Positions 32,788 through 41,903 of a DNA stretch of 58,332 bases are shown here, piece after piece (positions within the stretch are counted from its first letter, which is position 1; the number at the start of each line of letters is the position of its first letter). The translations under genes and the position numbers were made by a program. Source of the DNA: Stieleria sedimenti (GTDB lineage: Bacteria; Planctomycetota; Planctomycetia; Pirellulales; Pirellulaceae); assembly GCF_025060895.1 (NCBI RefSeq), contig NZ_JANZKV010000178.1, forward strand, positions 1,805 through 60,136, written 5' to 3'. The notes under the pieces are model-generated. The model was not told the origin of the DNA. It saw nothing but the letters and a program-made list of their open reading frames with translations, and searched no databases.

Positions 32788-33624
32788 ATGAAATCCCGCG
32801 ATCAATACGTCCAGGAAGACCTGAAAAATGCGTCTCTTTTGAATGCAGTCTTTGCGCATGCTCCGCCCGCGACGATCTTCGATATTGGGGCATGCGAAGG
32901 CCTTGATTCGATTCGCTACTCCCGCCTGTTCCCACAAGCGACGATCTATGCGTTTGAGCCTTTGCCCGAAAACGTCGCAATGATCGACGATTCCATCCGT
33001 CGGTTTGATGGGCAACGCGTGAAAGTTGTCAACGTCGCTCTTGCGAGCAGCAATGGCAAAGCGACGTTTCATGTTTCTGGAGGCTGCCCGGAAGGCCGAC
33101 AACACGAAACTGGTGATTGGACGTTCGGGAATAAATCGAGTTCATTGATCGCGCCAAATCAAGACGAAATCAAACGCCACTGGCCATGGCTGCAGTTTGA
33201 AGGGACGACAGATGTCGACACGATGACAATGGACGACTTTTGTGAACGCGAGAACGTCATGCCTGACTTCCTTCACATGGACGTGCAGGGTGCTGAATTG
33301 GATGTCTTGCGTGGGGCAGAGAAGAGCTTTGGATCGATTCGGGCCATCTGGATGGAAGTCTCACTCACAGAAGTTTACGCGGGGCAACCGCTTGTCGAGG
33401 ATGTCCGGCAATTCATGAGCGGTCATGGAATGTTCGAATCTGTCATGCTTCCTGAAGGACCGCAGGCGGATGTCTTGTATGTAAAAAAACAACTAGCCGA
33501 TCTTGTACCCGCCGAAGTCATTGCTGAGCTGAAATCACAATGTGTTGAAGCTCAAAAGCCTCGATGTGAGAGCATTGCCAAACCCGGTATTCTTCATCGC
33601 GTCGTCAATCGCCTCTTTCATTGA
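32788..33624 (+). CDS. FkbM family methyltransferase
   Basis: A 278-residue SAM-dependent methyltransferase. The SAM-binding loop is TIFDIGACEGLDSIRYSRLF (about 29-48), followed by YAFEPLPENVAMI and VVNVALASSNGKATFHV. The FkbM hallmark D-F-L-H-M-D-V-Q-G-A-E-L-D-V-L-R-G-A is at about 166-183. It probably O-methylates a sugar of the chain. Its position next to the Wzt-type ATPase makes it a candidate for the terminal cap that this class of exporter recognises, though this is inference. Lower GC content than the cluster average. Confidence 0.85.
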   Translation: MKSRDQYVQEDLKNASLLNAVFAHAPPATIFDIGACEGLDSIRYSRLFPQATIYAFEPLPENVAMIDDSIRRFDGQRVKVVNVALASSNGKATFHVSGGCPEGRQHETGDWTFGNKSSSLIAPNQDEIKRHWPWLQFEGTTDVDTMTMDDFCERENVMPDFLHMDVQGAELDVLRGAEKSFGSIRAIWMEVSLTEVYAGQPLVEDVRQFMSGHGMFESVMLPEGPQADVLYVKKQLADLVPAEVIAELKSQCVEAQKPRCESIAKPGILHRVVNRLFH

Positions 33625-33639
33625 CGCCCAGCGAGTGAA

Positions 33640-34731
33640 GTGAACGATCAATCTTCTTGCCTAACCCACTGCGTGATGCCGCCGCCGCTGTCGGTGCTGA
33701 TGAGTGTTTACAACGGCGAACGCTATCTCGCTTCGTCGTTGGACACGCTGCTTGATCAGACATTCAAAGACTTCGAGCTGCTGATCGCGGATGATCGATC
33801 GACGGATCGAACACGCGAGATCTTGATGCTGTATGCTGCCAAGGACTCTCGGATCCGCATTCTTGACGGCAGCCGCGAAGGGTTGGGCGTTGTTCGCAAT
33901 CTGCTGGTCTCGGCAGCCTCGGCCCCGTTGATCGCCTGGCTCGACGCCGATGATTTGGCCTACCCGACCCGGCTGCAAAAACAGATGCGGTTCATGCAAG
34001 ACAATCCCGAAATTGTTGCAGCCGGTACATCGGTTCGTGTCATCGACGAAGATGGTGCGGTCATTAAAACGGACATTCGCCCGGGCGATCACGAATCGAT
34101 CGACAGCGAATTAATTGAGTATCGTCACAACGCAATCTTCTTTCCTAGCTCAATCGTCCGCGCTGACGCACTCGATCAAGTCGGCGGGTTTCGCAACGAG
34201 TTCCCCGTCGGATGTGACACGGATCTCTGGTTGCGATTGGCCGAAATCGGCAAACTGGCCAACCTGCCGGAAATCCTGTTGGATTACCGCTGGCATGCAG
34301 AAAGCAACAGCTGGAAAGTCCCGCACTGGCAACGTGAACGCGCCATGTTGGCCATCAACGACGCCCGTCGACGGCGGGGGATGGAAGCCCTGCCGTCAAG
34401 CCTGCAAACCGCCTCCCACGCTGAAACTCCTCGCTGCAAAATTCATGACACCTGGTCCGCCGTCGCCCTGCACTCTGGCAATCCCGCCACCGCGAGAAAG
34501 CACGCTTGGAAGTCGCTGCGACTCAACTTGACACTGCCGAGACCCTGGAAAACGTTGGCGCTTGCCTACTTTCCGCTGGAAGACGATCGCACGCGCCCCG
34601 CCCTCGCCAGGCCGTTCGTGTCAGCGATTCGAAGAGTCTGCTTTGCCGTCAGCCGCTGGCTGGATTCTCACAACGCGTCAAACGAGTCGGCGGGTAGTCA
34701 AGGAAACGTTGCAGATCGCTCCGCGATTTGA
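33640..34731 (+). CDS. GT2 glycosyltransferase
   Basis: A 363-residue GT-A glycosyltransferase. The frame opens at GTG 33640, with ATG 33676 (MPPPLSVLMSVYNGERYL) as the alternative and perhaps the real start. Motifs are VLMSVYNGERYLASSLDTLL, the LLIADDRSTDRT donor-binding strand, and the metal-binding W-L-D-A-D-D. It has G-C-D-T-D-L-W-L-R as the acceptor-side motif. The C-terminal 110 residues are a family-specific helical tail without membrane segments. Donor and acceptor unknown. Confidence 0.85.
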   Translation: MNDQSSCLTHCVMPPPLSVLMSVYNGERYLASSLDTLLDQTFKDFELLIADDRSTDRTREILMLYAAKDSRIRILDGSREGLGVVRNLLVSAASAPLIAWLDADDLAYPTRLQKQMRFMQDNPEIVAAGTSVRVIDEDGAVIKTDIRPGDHESIDSELIEYRHNAIFFPSSIVRADALDQVGGFRNEFPVGCDTDLWLRLAEIGKLANLPEILLDYRWHAESNSWKVPHWQRERAMLAINDARRRRGMEALPSSLQTASHAETPRCKIHDTWSAVALHSGNPATARKHAWKSLRLNLTLPRPWKTLALAYFPLEDDRTRPALARPFVSAIRRVCFAVSRWLDSHNASNESAGSQGNVADRSAI

Positions 34732-34746
34732 AGCATTGTGTCCACC

Positions 34747-36111
34747 ATGAAGCTCCCCACCCAAGCCATTCCGATTTGGCCACGCGTCGAAGCGGAACTG
34801 CGCCGTGCCGACACCGGGGCGAAACTTGAGCCGATTCGAGTCGTCATTCCAGGTTCACGGGTGATGGCGATCGGGGCGTCCGACGGTCAGCAATGGATGG
34901 TGGACCTGCCGGTGGGGGCCGCCATCAAGGCTCCCGCAACGTTGAACCCCGCGACGGGAGAGGTCATTGCCAAGCATGCACACACGGCATGGTACGCAGA
35001 ACAGTTGCGACACGCCTATGCGCAGCGTGACCGCAATACGGAAATCATCCCGAAGGTCGTTGTGCGCAAAACATGTCGAGAAATCGTGATCGTCAACTGC
35101 ATTGATCATCTGTACGGTCACTGTCTGTTGAAGCTCCTCAATTGCGACTACCACCATCGCCGTGACCCCCAGACAGGCATTTGCGTGTTGATCCAGCCGC
35201 AGATGCGTCACCTGGTGCCGGATTATGTTGCGGAGATCTGGGAGGTTCCCGTCGGACTGTCCGATGGTGTCGGTTGGTTTGATTCCATCGACCGGTGGAT
35301 CTTCCAGCGGTTGGGGCACTATGACTCGGCCAGCGTCAGTCGAGCGTACAGTCACCTTTCGAAAGCTCATTACGACATCAACCGTTTTGTCCGCGGTCGA
35401 ATCACGCCGACCGCAGAATTGCATGAACGGTCACCCATCATCCACTTCAGTTGTCGCGGCGATCGTTGTTGGGGGACGGATCCCACGATGCAGCAAAAAC
35501 GCCTCCACAAACTCTACTTTCAGTTGCGTCGGCGATACCAAGACATTGGCTTTGTGATTTCTGGATTTGGCGATCCGGTCCAATTTCCATCGGACGATTC
35601 ATGGCATTCCGGTTGGATCGATCTCCGCACGAATCGACTGGATTCGACGACGGAAGACGCCTGGTTATCGACGATGGCCGCTGCCGACGTTGTCGTTGGA
35701 GTCCATGGCAGCAACATGCTACTACCCACGGCGTTTGCGCCTTCCGCCGTCATCATGCTTCCGCTGGAAAAGTATGACGGGATCGGCTTGGACGTCTTGA
35801 TGCCGACGACTGAACTGGAGCCTCGCGAAGAAATGCTGAACTACGCCTTTGTCTACGGTGACGACCATCTGTTGGATGTGACGCCGAAGACGATCGCTCG
35901 CATGATCGCCAACAAACTTGGCTACTCACGCATCAACATGGAATGGTTTCGATTCGGTCCCGATTTCAACGACGATACTCGTTTACAGCAACTGTTGGTC
36001 GATTCGGAAAAAGTGGGAGCGGTTCATCGAATCCAGCGAAATAACGTTTCTGGTCGCGTGAAGGACTCGCTGCACCGCCTCTGTCTGCGTCTGGCAGCGA
36101 CGTTTGAGTGA
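34747..36111 (+). CDS. GT61-like putative glycosyltransferase
   Basis: A 454-residue protein starting at ATG 34747 (GTG 34738 is possible). The N-terminal part is not recognised. The C-terminal part contains ADVVVGVHGSNMLLPTAFAP (about 313-332), close to the G-x-H-G-A-G-L motif of family GT61 and related capsular enzymes, and VIMLPLEKYDGIGL where family members have the V-V-E-L strand. There is no signal peptide or membrane helix. By position, 15 bases after a GT2 gene and overlapping a GT4-like gene, it should add a sugar in the same pathway. The similarity is confined to the short motif, so the call is tentative. Confidence 0.55.
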   Translation: MKLPTQAIPIWPRVEAELRRADTGAKLEPIRVVIPGSRVMAIGASDGQQWMVDLPVGAAIKAPATLNPATGEVIAKHAHTAWYAEQLRHAYAQRDRNTEIIPKVVVRKTCREIVIVNCIDHLYGHCLLKLLNCDYHHRRDPQTGICVLIQPQMRHLVPDYVAEIWEVPVGLSDGVGWFDSIDRWIFQRLGHYDSASVSRAYSHLSKAHYDINRFVRGRITPTAELHERSPIIHFSCRGDRCWGTDPTMQQKRLHKLYFQLRRRYQDIGFVISGFGDPVQFPSDDSWHSGWIDLRTNRLDSTTEDAWLSTMAAADVVVGVHGSNMLLPTAFAPSAVIMLPLEKYDGIGLDVLMPTTELEPREEMLNYAFVYGDDHLLDVTPKTIARMIANKLGYSRINMEWFRFGPDFNDDTRLQQLLVDSEKVGAVHRIQRNNVSGRVKDSLHRLCLRLAATFE

Positions 36112-37346
36112 ATCCGGCCGGCAAAATCGTGATCGATAGCCACACCACCGACGCGTTTTCCGAAACCGCACTTTTGTCAGCCAGCATTCCCGGCGGCTTC
36201 GGTGTGGGGGCGGCTTACCTGGATGCCCTGCTGGATTCCGAATCGGGGCAAAAAATTCGAACAATCCATCCCAGCGGCGAAGCGTCCGGCGATGTCGAAC
36301 TGCCATCCAAGGATCGACTGAAGCTTGCCGATTGGCCGGAGGAACGCTATCGGCCCGGCTTACCGGGTAAACTTGGTTCGCTGCAAAGTGCTTTGCATTA
36401 CCGTCGAAACCGAACCTCGATTGCCAAAAAACTGGCTCGGCAGATTGAACGCTGGTGTGATCAAAACAGTATCCGCCGGATCTGGAGTGTGTTGGAATCT
36501 CCCCTCGCCTACAGAATCAGCACGCTGCTGGCCAAATCGTCGAAATACGAATTGGTTGCCACGATCTGGGATCCACCGGAAAGCGTCGCACGTCAGTTCG
36601 GCTTGGACCGGATGTCTCGCAAAGACGCCATCGGTGACTTTGACGAAGCCGTCGCCGGATGCTCCCGATTGGGAGTGATTTCTGAGGCGATGGCGGAACA
36701 CTTTTCGACGCTGCATCCAAATCTGGACACGACAGTCATGCGTTTGGTGAGTGATGTTGTCATCGCTTCCGATGCATCGGGAACTCGATCAGCCGAATTC
36801 GTCATCGCGTTTGCAGGCAGCCTCTACGCATCAGATGAATTCCGAATGCTGCTCGCCGCGCTCGACTCGTCCAACTGGACCATTCATGGGCGGGCCGTGC
36901 GGGTCCAAATCATGGGCGCAAAGCTACATCACCAGACCACTTCACCGGCGTGCATCGAATTCCTCGGTTATCGAAGCCCCGACGATGTCGCGCGCGTGAT
37001 GGCGTCTGCGGATTGTGGCTATGTTCCGTACTGGTTCGATCCAACCTATGCGCCCGCCGTCCAACTGTGTTTTCCATCGAAGTTGATCACGTGCCTGTCA
37101 TCTAAGACGCCGATTTTTTTTCATGGCCCGGCGCAATCGAGTCCTGCCGAATTTTTGAAAAGATATCGCGCGGGTGTTGCATGCCACGCGACCGATCCGG
37201 CCGGAATCATTTCAGACCTCGAGTTACTCGCCGATTCCGATCGCTCGCAGTTCACTGCCGAAGCCGAGCGAGCGATCACAGAAGAATTCAATCATGCAAC
37301 TTTTCAAAAACGTTTTCAATTCCTCATCGCCGGAGACGCAACATGA
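36108..37346 (+). CDS. GT4-like glycosyltransferase
   Basis: A 412-residue protein starting at GTG 36108, which overlaps the preceding stop (GTGA). The N-terminal part carries IPGGFGVGAAYLDALL, and the C-terminal half has a Rossmann layout: EFVIAFAGSLYASDEFRMLL, CIEFLGYRSPDDVARVMASADCGYVPYWFD and CFPSKLITCLSSKTPIFFHGP. The S-K-L-I-T-C-L segment replaces the usual E-x(7)-E patch of GT4, so similarity to standard GT4 enzymes is distant. It is probably a GT-B transferase. The next gene, capE-like, overlaps it by ATGA. Donor unknown, but UDP-FucNAc is a candidate from context. Confidence 0.6.
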   Translation: MNPAGKIVIDSHTTDAFSETALLSASIPGGFGVGAAYLDALLDSESGQKIRTIHPSGEASGDVELPSKDRLKLADWPEERYRPGLPGKLGSLQSALHYRRNRTSIAKKLARQIERWCDQNSIRRIWSVLESPLAYRISTLLAKSSKYELVATIWDPPESVARQFGLDRMSRKDAIGDFDEAVAGCSRLGVISEAMAEHFSTLHPNLDTTVMRLVSDVVIASDASGTRSAEFVIAFAGSLYASDEFRMLLAALDSSNWTIHGRAVRVQIMGAKLHHQTTSPACIEFLGYRSPDDVARVMASADCGYVPYWFDPTYAPAVQLCFPSKLITCLSSKTPIFFHGPAQSSPAEFLKRYRAGVACHATDPAGIISDLELLADSDRSQFTAEAERAITEEFNHATFQKRFQFLIAGDAT

Positions 37347-38371
37347 CTGATTCAACTCCGACACCATCCGAAAGCAGGGTCTTGATCACCGGCGGAACGG
37401 GATCCTTCGGCAAGACGATGGTCAAGCACCTGTTATCACAGGGCTACGGCGAGATCCGCATTTTCAGCCGTGACGAATGGAAACAGGAAGAGATGCGTGT
37501 CGCGATGAATGAACCGCGACTGAAATTCTACGTCGGTGATGTGCGCGACGAGCACAGCGTTACAAGAGCGATGAACAACGTTGATCTTGTCTTTCACGCC
37601 GCCGCGCTCAAGCAGGTGCCGTCCTGTGAATTTTTTCCCATGCAAGCGGTCCAGACCAACGTCATGGGCAGCTACAACGTGGTCGATGCCGCCGTCCGCT
37701 GCGGCGTGAAGTGCATCGTCGCCTTGGGGACCGACAAAGCTGTTTATCCCATCAACGCGATGGGCATGACGAAAGCACTGATGGAAAAAACGGTTCAGTC
37801 GTTCGCCCGCAATGGTGAAGACCATAACACACGTGTTTGCAGCGTGCGGTATGGAAATGTCATGTATTCACGCGGCAGCGTGATCCCGCTGTTCGTCGGT
37901 CAAATCAAATCGGGAAAACCGGTCACGATCACCGATCCACAGATGACCCGATTTTTGCTGCCGCTTTCCGAGTCTGTCCGTCTGGTCGAGTTCGCCTTCA
38001 ACCACGCTGAATCGGGTGACGTGTTCATCAAAAAGGCTCCCGCCAGTACGGTCCAAGACTTGGCCACCGCGCTGTTTGAGCTCTTCGAGCAAAAACCCAA
38101 CATCAAAGTCATCGGAATTCGTCATGGCGAAAAAATCCACGAGACCTTGGCGACCCAGGCTGAAATCGCCCGCAGCGAAGACATGGGAGACTTTCTGCGG
38201 ATTCACATGGATGACCGCGATTTGAATTATGGGAAATTCTTTGTGGAAGGTGAAACCGATATTTCGGCAAACGATGACTACAACTCGTCAAACACACAAA
38301 TTCTGAACGTGGCCGAAGTCAAAGAGCTTCTGTTGACGTTGCCTGAGATCCGAACGGAATTAGGACTGTAG
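37343..38371 (+). CDS. capE: UDP-GlcNAc 4,6-dehydratase/5-epimerase (CapE type)
   Basis: A 342-residue SDR enzyme and first step of the UDP-N-acetyl-L-fucosamine route. ATG 37343 overlaps the previous stop. The NAD loop is TGGTGSFG (16-23), followed by IRIFSRDEWKQEEMR, F-H-A-A-A-L-K-Q-V-P and NVMGSYNVVDAA. The active site has Met where SDRs usually have Tyr: N-A-M-G-M-T-K-A-L-M-E-K, the known CapE/FlaA1-type substitution. RYGNVMYSRGSVIPLF and GIRHGEKIHETL are further family marks. It is followed by CapF- and CapG-type genes in pathway order. The role is well supported by the full gene set. Confidence 0.9.
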   Translation: MTDSTPTPSESRVLITGGTGSFGKTMVKHLLSQGYGEIRIFSRDEWKQEEMRVAMNEPRLKFYVGDVRDEHSVTRAMNNVDLVFHAAALKQVPSCEFFPMQAVQTNVMGSYNVVDAAVRCGVKCIVALGTDKAVYPINAMGMTKALMEKTVQSFARNGEDHNTRVCSVRYGNVMYSRGSVIPLFVGQIKSGKPVTITDPQMTRFLLPLSESVRLVEFAFNHAESGDVFIKKAPASTVQDLATALFELFEQKPNIKVIGIRHGEKIHETLATQAEIARSEDMGDFLRIHMDDRDLNYGKFFVEGETDISANDDYNSSNTQILNVAEVKELLLTLPEIRTELGL

Positions 38372-38421
38372 CCCAACCGTCTTGATCGAGACTCGTCCGG
38401 CGACAACCGAGCTACACCATC

Positions 38422-39519
38422 ATGAATCTACTGATTACAGGCAGCGACGGATTGGTCGGCTGGCACACACGTTGCCTCGTTCATCGACTGGACGGCGTGC
38501 AATTCATCCCGTGCAATCGCCAACAGTTCGCAGACGACGTCTACCTGGATGCTGCACTTACGAAGGCCGACGCGGTGATCCACCTTGCCGGGGCCAATCG
38601 CGGCGAGCCGAACGAGGTTGCCCAAACCAATCGTGATCTTGCCAAACGGCTGGTCGATCGTCTCGCAGCCACTTCCGAGACGCTGCACGTTCTTTTTAGC
38701 AATTCGATTCACAGTGATCGAGACACGCCCTACGGACAATCCAAACGCGACGCTGCTGAAACGTTGCGTCAATGGGCCGATCAATCGGGAGCTTGTTTCA
38801 CAAACTTGGTTTTGCCGCACATCTTCGGCGAACACGGAAGACCATTTTACAATTCCGTCGTCAGCACCTTCGCTCATCAATTGGTCGCGGGCGAATCACC
38901 GCAAATCCGGGAAGACGGTGAGCTGGAACTGATCCACGCCGGACAGGTCGCCGAATTGTTTCTGACCCATGTGCGATCGCAAACGAACGATGACATCCGG
39001 CCGGTCGGCATCAGAATGAAAGTGTCTGAGCTGCTCAGCCGCATCAGTTCACTTTGGAAGTCTTACACCGGTGGTGTCTTTCCAAACACGACCTGCCCGA
39101 CCGACACACAGCTGTTTAACACTTTGCGCTCCATGATGACGCCTGAGCAGCGCGCTATCGACCTGACCCTTCACAGTGATCAACGGGGGGGACTGTTTGA
39201 AGCCCTGCGTTGCGACGGCGGTGGTCAAGTCTTCTATTCGACCACGAAACCGGGCATCACTCGGGGCAATCATTTTCACACTCGCAAAGTTGAGCGTTTC
39301 CTGGTCGTCAGTGGTGACGCGGAAATTAGATTGCGTCGTGTCTTGACCGACGAAGTCCTGATGTACCGCGTTTCGGGTGAACGTCCACAGGCGATCGACA
39401 TGCCGACGCTGCACACCCACAACATCACAAACGTCGGGCAGACGGAGCTGAAAACTCTGTTTTGGTGCAATGAACACTTCAACGCCGACGATGCTGACAC
39501 GTTCTTTGAAACGGTTTGA
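38422..39519 (+). CDS. capF: UDP-sugar reductase with cupin domain (CapF type)
   Basis: A 365-residue two-domain enzyme. The N-terminal SDR domain begins LLITGSDGLVGWHTRCL and has FSNSIHSDRDTPYGQSK as the catalytic Ser/Tyr/Lys region. The C-terminal cupin domain (from about 245) has GNHFHTRKVERFLVVSGDA, with metal-ligand histidines, and LHTHNITNVG. In CapF the cupin acts as a C-3 epimerase and the SDR part reduces the 4-keto sugar to UDP-2-acetamido-2,6-dideoxy-L-talose. The order CapE-CapF-CapG is as in staphylococcal capsule loci. It is separated by 50 bases from capE and by 4 from capG. Confidence 0.9.
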   Translation: MNLLITGSDGLVGWHTRCLVHRLDGVQFIPCNRQQFADDVYLDAALTKADAVIHLAGANRGEPNEVAQTNRDLAKRLVDRLAATSETLHVLFSNSIHSDRDTPYGQSKRDAAETLRQWADQSGACFTNLVLPHIFGEHGRPFYNSVVSTFAHQLVAGESPQIREDGELELIHAGQVAELFLTHVRSQTNDDIRPVGIRMKVSELLSRISSLWKSYTGGVFPNTTCPTDTQLFNTLRSMMTPEQRAIDLTLHSDQRGGLFEALRCDGGGQVFYSTTKPGITRGNHFHTRKVERFLVVSGDAEIRLRRVLTDEVLMYRVSGERPQAIDMPTLHTHNITNVGQTELKTLFWCNEHFNADDADTFFETV

Positions 39520-39523
39520 GTTC

Positions 39524-40657
39524 ATGAAAAGGCTGAAAATTTCGACGATCTTGGGAACCCGGCCGGAAATCATCCGTCTGGCCTGCGTGATCAGCGCCCT
39601 CGACGAGGCCACCGAGCAGCGTATCGTTCACACCGGGCAGAATTACGACTACGAATTGAATCAAGTTTTTTTTGAAAACTTGGGCATCCGAAAGCCGGAT
39701 CACTTCATGAATGTCGACACGTCTTCGCTGGGCGCTGTCTTGGGAGGGATCCTGACCGCGACCGAGTCAGAGCTTTTGGCCAACCGTCCCGATGCGGTCG
39801 TGATCCTCGGGGATACCAACAGTGCGCTCTCGGCAATCATTGCAAAGCGGATGGGAATTCCCATCTATCACATGGAAGCCGGCAATCGATGTTTCGATGC
39901 CAACGTGCCCGAAGAAACGAATCGACGCATCGTCGATCACATCAGCCACTTCAATTTGGTCTATACCGAACACGCACGTCGACATCTGATCGCCGAGGGG
40001 ATTTCCCAACGTCATATCTATGTGACGGGATCGCCGATGAACGAAGTTTTGACCAAGTATCGTGACCCGATTGACGAATCGACGGCGCTTGATCAACTCT
40101 CACTGACGCCGAGGGGATACATCTTGGTGAGCATGCATCGCGAAGAGAACGTCGATTCCGAACGACCCCTCAGCCAGCTCGTCCAAGCACTTGATCTGTT
40201 GGCCGAACATTTTGACGTTCCCGTGATCGTCTCAACCCATCCGCGGACACGCAAGCGGATTGATGGCTTCGGGATCCAGGCAGGCGACCGTGTTCAGTTT
40301 ATGAAACCATTTGGATTCTTTGACTACGTCCAGCTTCAGAAACAAGCCAAATGCGTCGTTTCCGACAGTGGGACGATCAGCGAAGAGTCGTCAATCCTCA
40401 ACTTTCCGGCCGTGACGATTCGAAACGCCATCGAACGGCCCGAAGCGCTCGATACTGGCAGCATTGTCATGACGGGAACATGCCCCGAGCACATCTTGCG
40501 CTGCGTCGATCTCGCCGTTCGGGAATTCGAGGCGGGACAATTCCCTCCCGTTCCGGCCGACTACCGAGTCGGAAATTGCTCGCAGCGCGTGGTGCGATTC
40601 ATTCACAGCACCGTGAACTTGGCACATCGCTGGTACGGAATCGAATCTCCACATTGA
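39524..40657 (+). CDS. capG: UDP-L-fucosamine-forming 2-epimerase (CapG type)
   Basis: A 377-residue member of the UDP-GlcNAc 2-epimerase family. ATG 39524 (MKRLKISTILGTRPEIIRL) is chosen; the frame opens 54 bases earlier inside capF. Marks are GTRPEIIRL, IVHTGQNYDYELNQVFF, ILGDTNSALSAIIAKR, HMEAGNRCFDANVPEETNRR and SDSGTISEESSILNFP. The H-M-E-A-G-N-R-C-F-D form (not E-A-G-L-R) is typical of the CapG/FnlC branch that turns UDP-2-acetamido-2,6-dideoxy-L-talose into UDP-N-acetyl-L-fucosamine. Position after capE and capF agrees. The stop overlaps the following TTG start. Confidence 0.9.
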   Translation: MKRLKISTILGTRPEIIRLACVISALDEATEQRIVHTGQNYDYELNQVFFENLGIRKPDHFMNVDTSSLGAVLGGILTATESELLANRPDAVVILGDTNSALSAIIAKRMGIPIYHMEAGNRCFDANVPEETNRRIVDHISHFNLVYTEHARRHLIAEGISQRHIYVTGSPMNEVLTKYRDPIDESTALDQLSLTPRGYILVSMHREENVDSERPLSQLVQALDLLAEHFDVPVIVSTHPRTRKRIDGFGIQAGDRVQFMKPFGFFDYVQLQKQAKCVVSDSGTISEESSILNFPAVTIRNAIERPEALDTGSIVMTGTCPEHILRCVDLAVREFEAGQFPPVPADYRVGNCSQRVVRFIHSTVNLAHRWYGIESPH

Positions 40658-41895
40658 ACATCATCCAAGTTACTGGGACTGATGTCGGCGGCGGTGCGGA
40701 AGTGGTCGTGCGTCAGCATCACGCTGAACTCACTTGCCAGGGGCACAACGTTCAGTTGCTTGTCGGACGCAAACAGACGGATGATCCGGCGACAACGCAA
40801 ATCCCGTTTCGACGTGGTCCGAAGGGGATTTTGAGAACGGCTCGTTGGTTGCAGCGAAACGCCGGTCTACAGAACCTGTATTCCCCCGGATTTCGTGCAC
40901 TCGAAGACTCGTTCGCGTTCACTCCCGACGTGATACATTTTCATTCGCTGCACGGTGTCGACAGTTTTGCCGAACTGTCCGTGTTAAAACGCTTGTGTCG
41001 AAAATATCCTTCCGTGATGTCGTTGCATGACCTTTGGTTGATGACCGGGCATTGTGGCCATCCGCTCGGTTGCCCAAGGTGGAAGACGGGATGCGGCAAG
41101 TGTCCCGACCTGACGCTCTACCCCGCAGTTTCTCGTGACGCGACGCGGTTGAATTTTTGGCGCAAACGACGTTTGTTTCGCAATCTGCCGACCCGTCTGA
41201 TTGTTCCGTCACATTGGTTGATGGACCAAGTGCGTCAGAGCCCGATCTTGAAACACTTGCCGATCGATGTCGTCCCCAATCCTGTCGACATCGACGCATT
41301 TCAGCCGGCACTCAACGACAATCTAAAACAGCAACTCAATCTCGCCGCGACGGACCCGACGGTCATTTTGGTCGCACAACATTTGGACAACCCCTTCAAG
41401 GGAATCCAAGACGCTGTCGCAGTGCTCAACTCCATCACAATCCCAAACTTGAAGGTCATTTTGGTCGGCGGCGCGGCCAATGAAGTTTCGCAGTTGATCG
41501 ATCACCCGTGTGTCGTTTTGCCGTTTACCCAATCGAAACAGGAATTGGCGACGTACTACGCCACGGCAGATGTGTTGCTGATGCCATCGCGAGGCGAGAC
41601 GTTCGGATTGGTCGCGGCCGAGGCGATGGCCTGCGGTACCCCGGTCGTCGCCTTCGAGGTCGGCGGACTTGCCGATGTGATCGGAGACAACATTGGAGGG
41701 ACACTGATCCCCGACCGGGATCGGGCAGCAATGGCTCAAGCGGTCGAACAATTGCTCTGCGACAATGCAATGCACGAAAAAAAGTCGGCGGCCGGACGAG
41801 ACCGAGCCGTCCGGCATTTTCGATTGGAGCGACATACCCAACGTTGCCTGACGTTGTACGAACGAGCGATCGAGCAACATGCGGCGTCGGCCTGA
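40654..41895 (+). CDS. GT4 glycosyltransferase (WcaC-like)
   Basis: A 413-residue GT-B enzyme. TTG 40654 overlaps the capG stop (TTGA) and is followed at once by the first beta strand NIIQVTGTDVGGGAEVVV; no better ATG exists near it. SLHDLWLMTGHCGHPLGCPR, then WKTGCGKCPDL, is the cysteine-containing segment found in WcaC-like transferases. The C-terminal domain reads VVPNPVDIDAF, ILVAQHLDNPFKGIQDAV, and MPSRGETFGLVAAEAMACGTPVVA (E-x(7)-E). Coupled to capG, it may use UDP-FucNAc; this is only positional. Confidence 0.85.
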   Translation: MNIIQVTGTDVGGGAEVVVRQHHAELTCQGHNVQLLVGRKQTDDPATTQIPFRRGPKGILRTARWLQRNAGLQNLYSPGFRALEDSFAFTPDVIHFHSLHGVDSFAELSVLKRLCRKYPSVMSLHDLWLMTGHCGHPLGCPRWKTGCGKCPDLTLYPAVSRDATRLNFWRKRRLFRNLPTRLIVPSHWLMDQVRQSPILKHLPIDVVPNPVDIDAFQPALNDNLKQQLNLAATDPTVILVAQHLDNPFKGIQDAVAVLNSITIPNLKVILVGGAANEVSQLIDHPCVVLPFTQSKQELATYYATADVLLMPSRGETFGLVAAEAMACGTPVVAFEVGGLADVIGDNIGGTLIPDRDRAAMAQAVEQLLCDNAMHEKKSAAGRDRAVRHFRLERHTQRCLTLYERAIEQHAASA

Positions 41896-41903
41896 TTTGA
41901 TCG

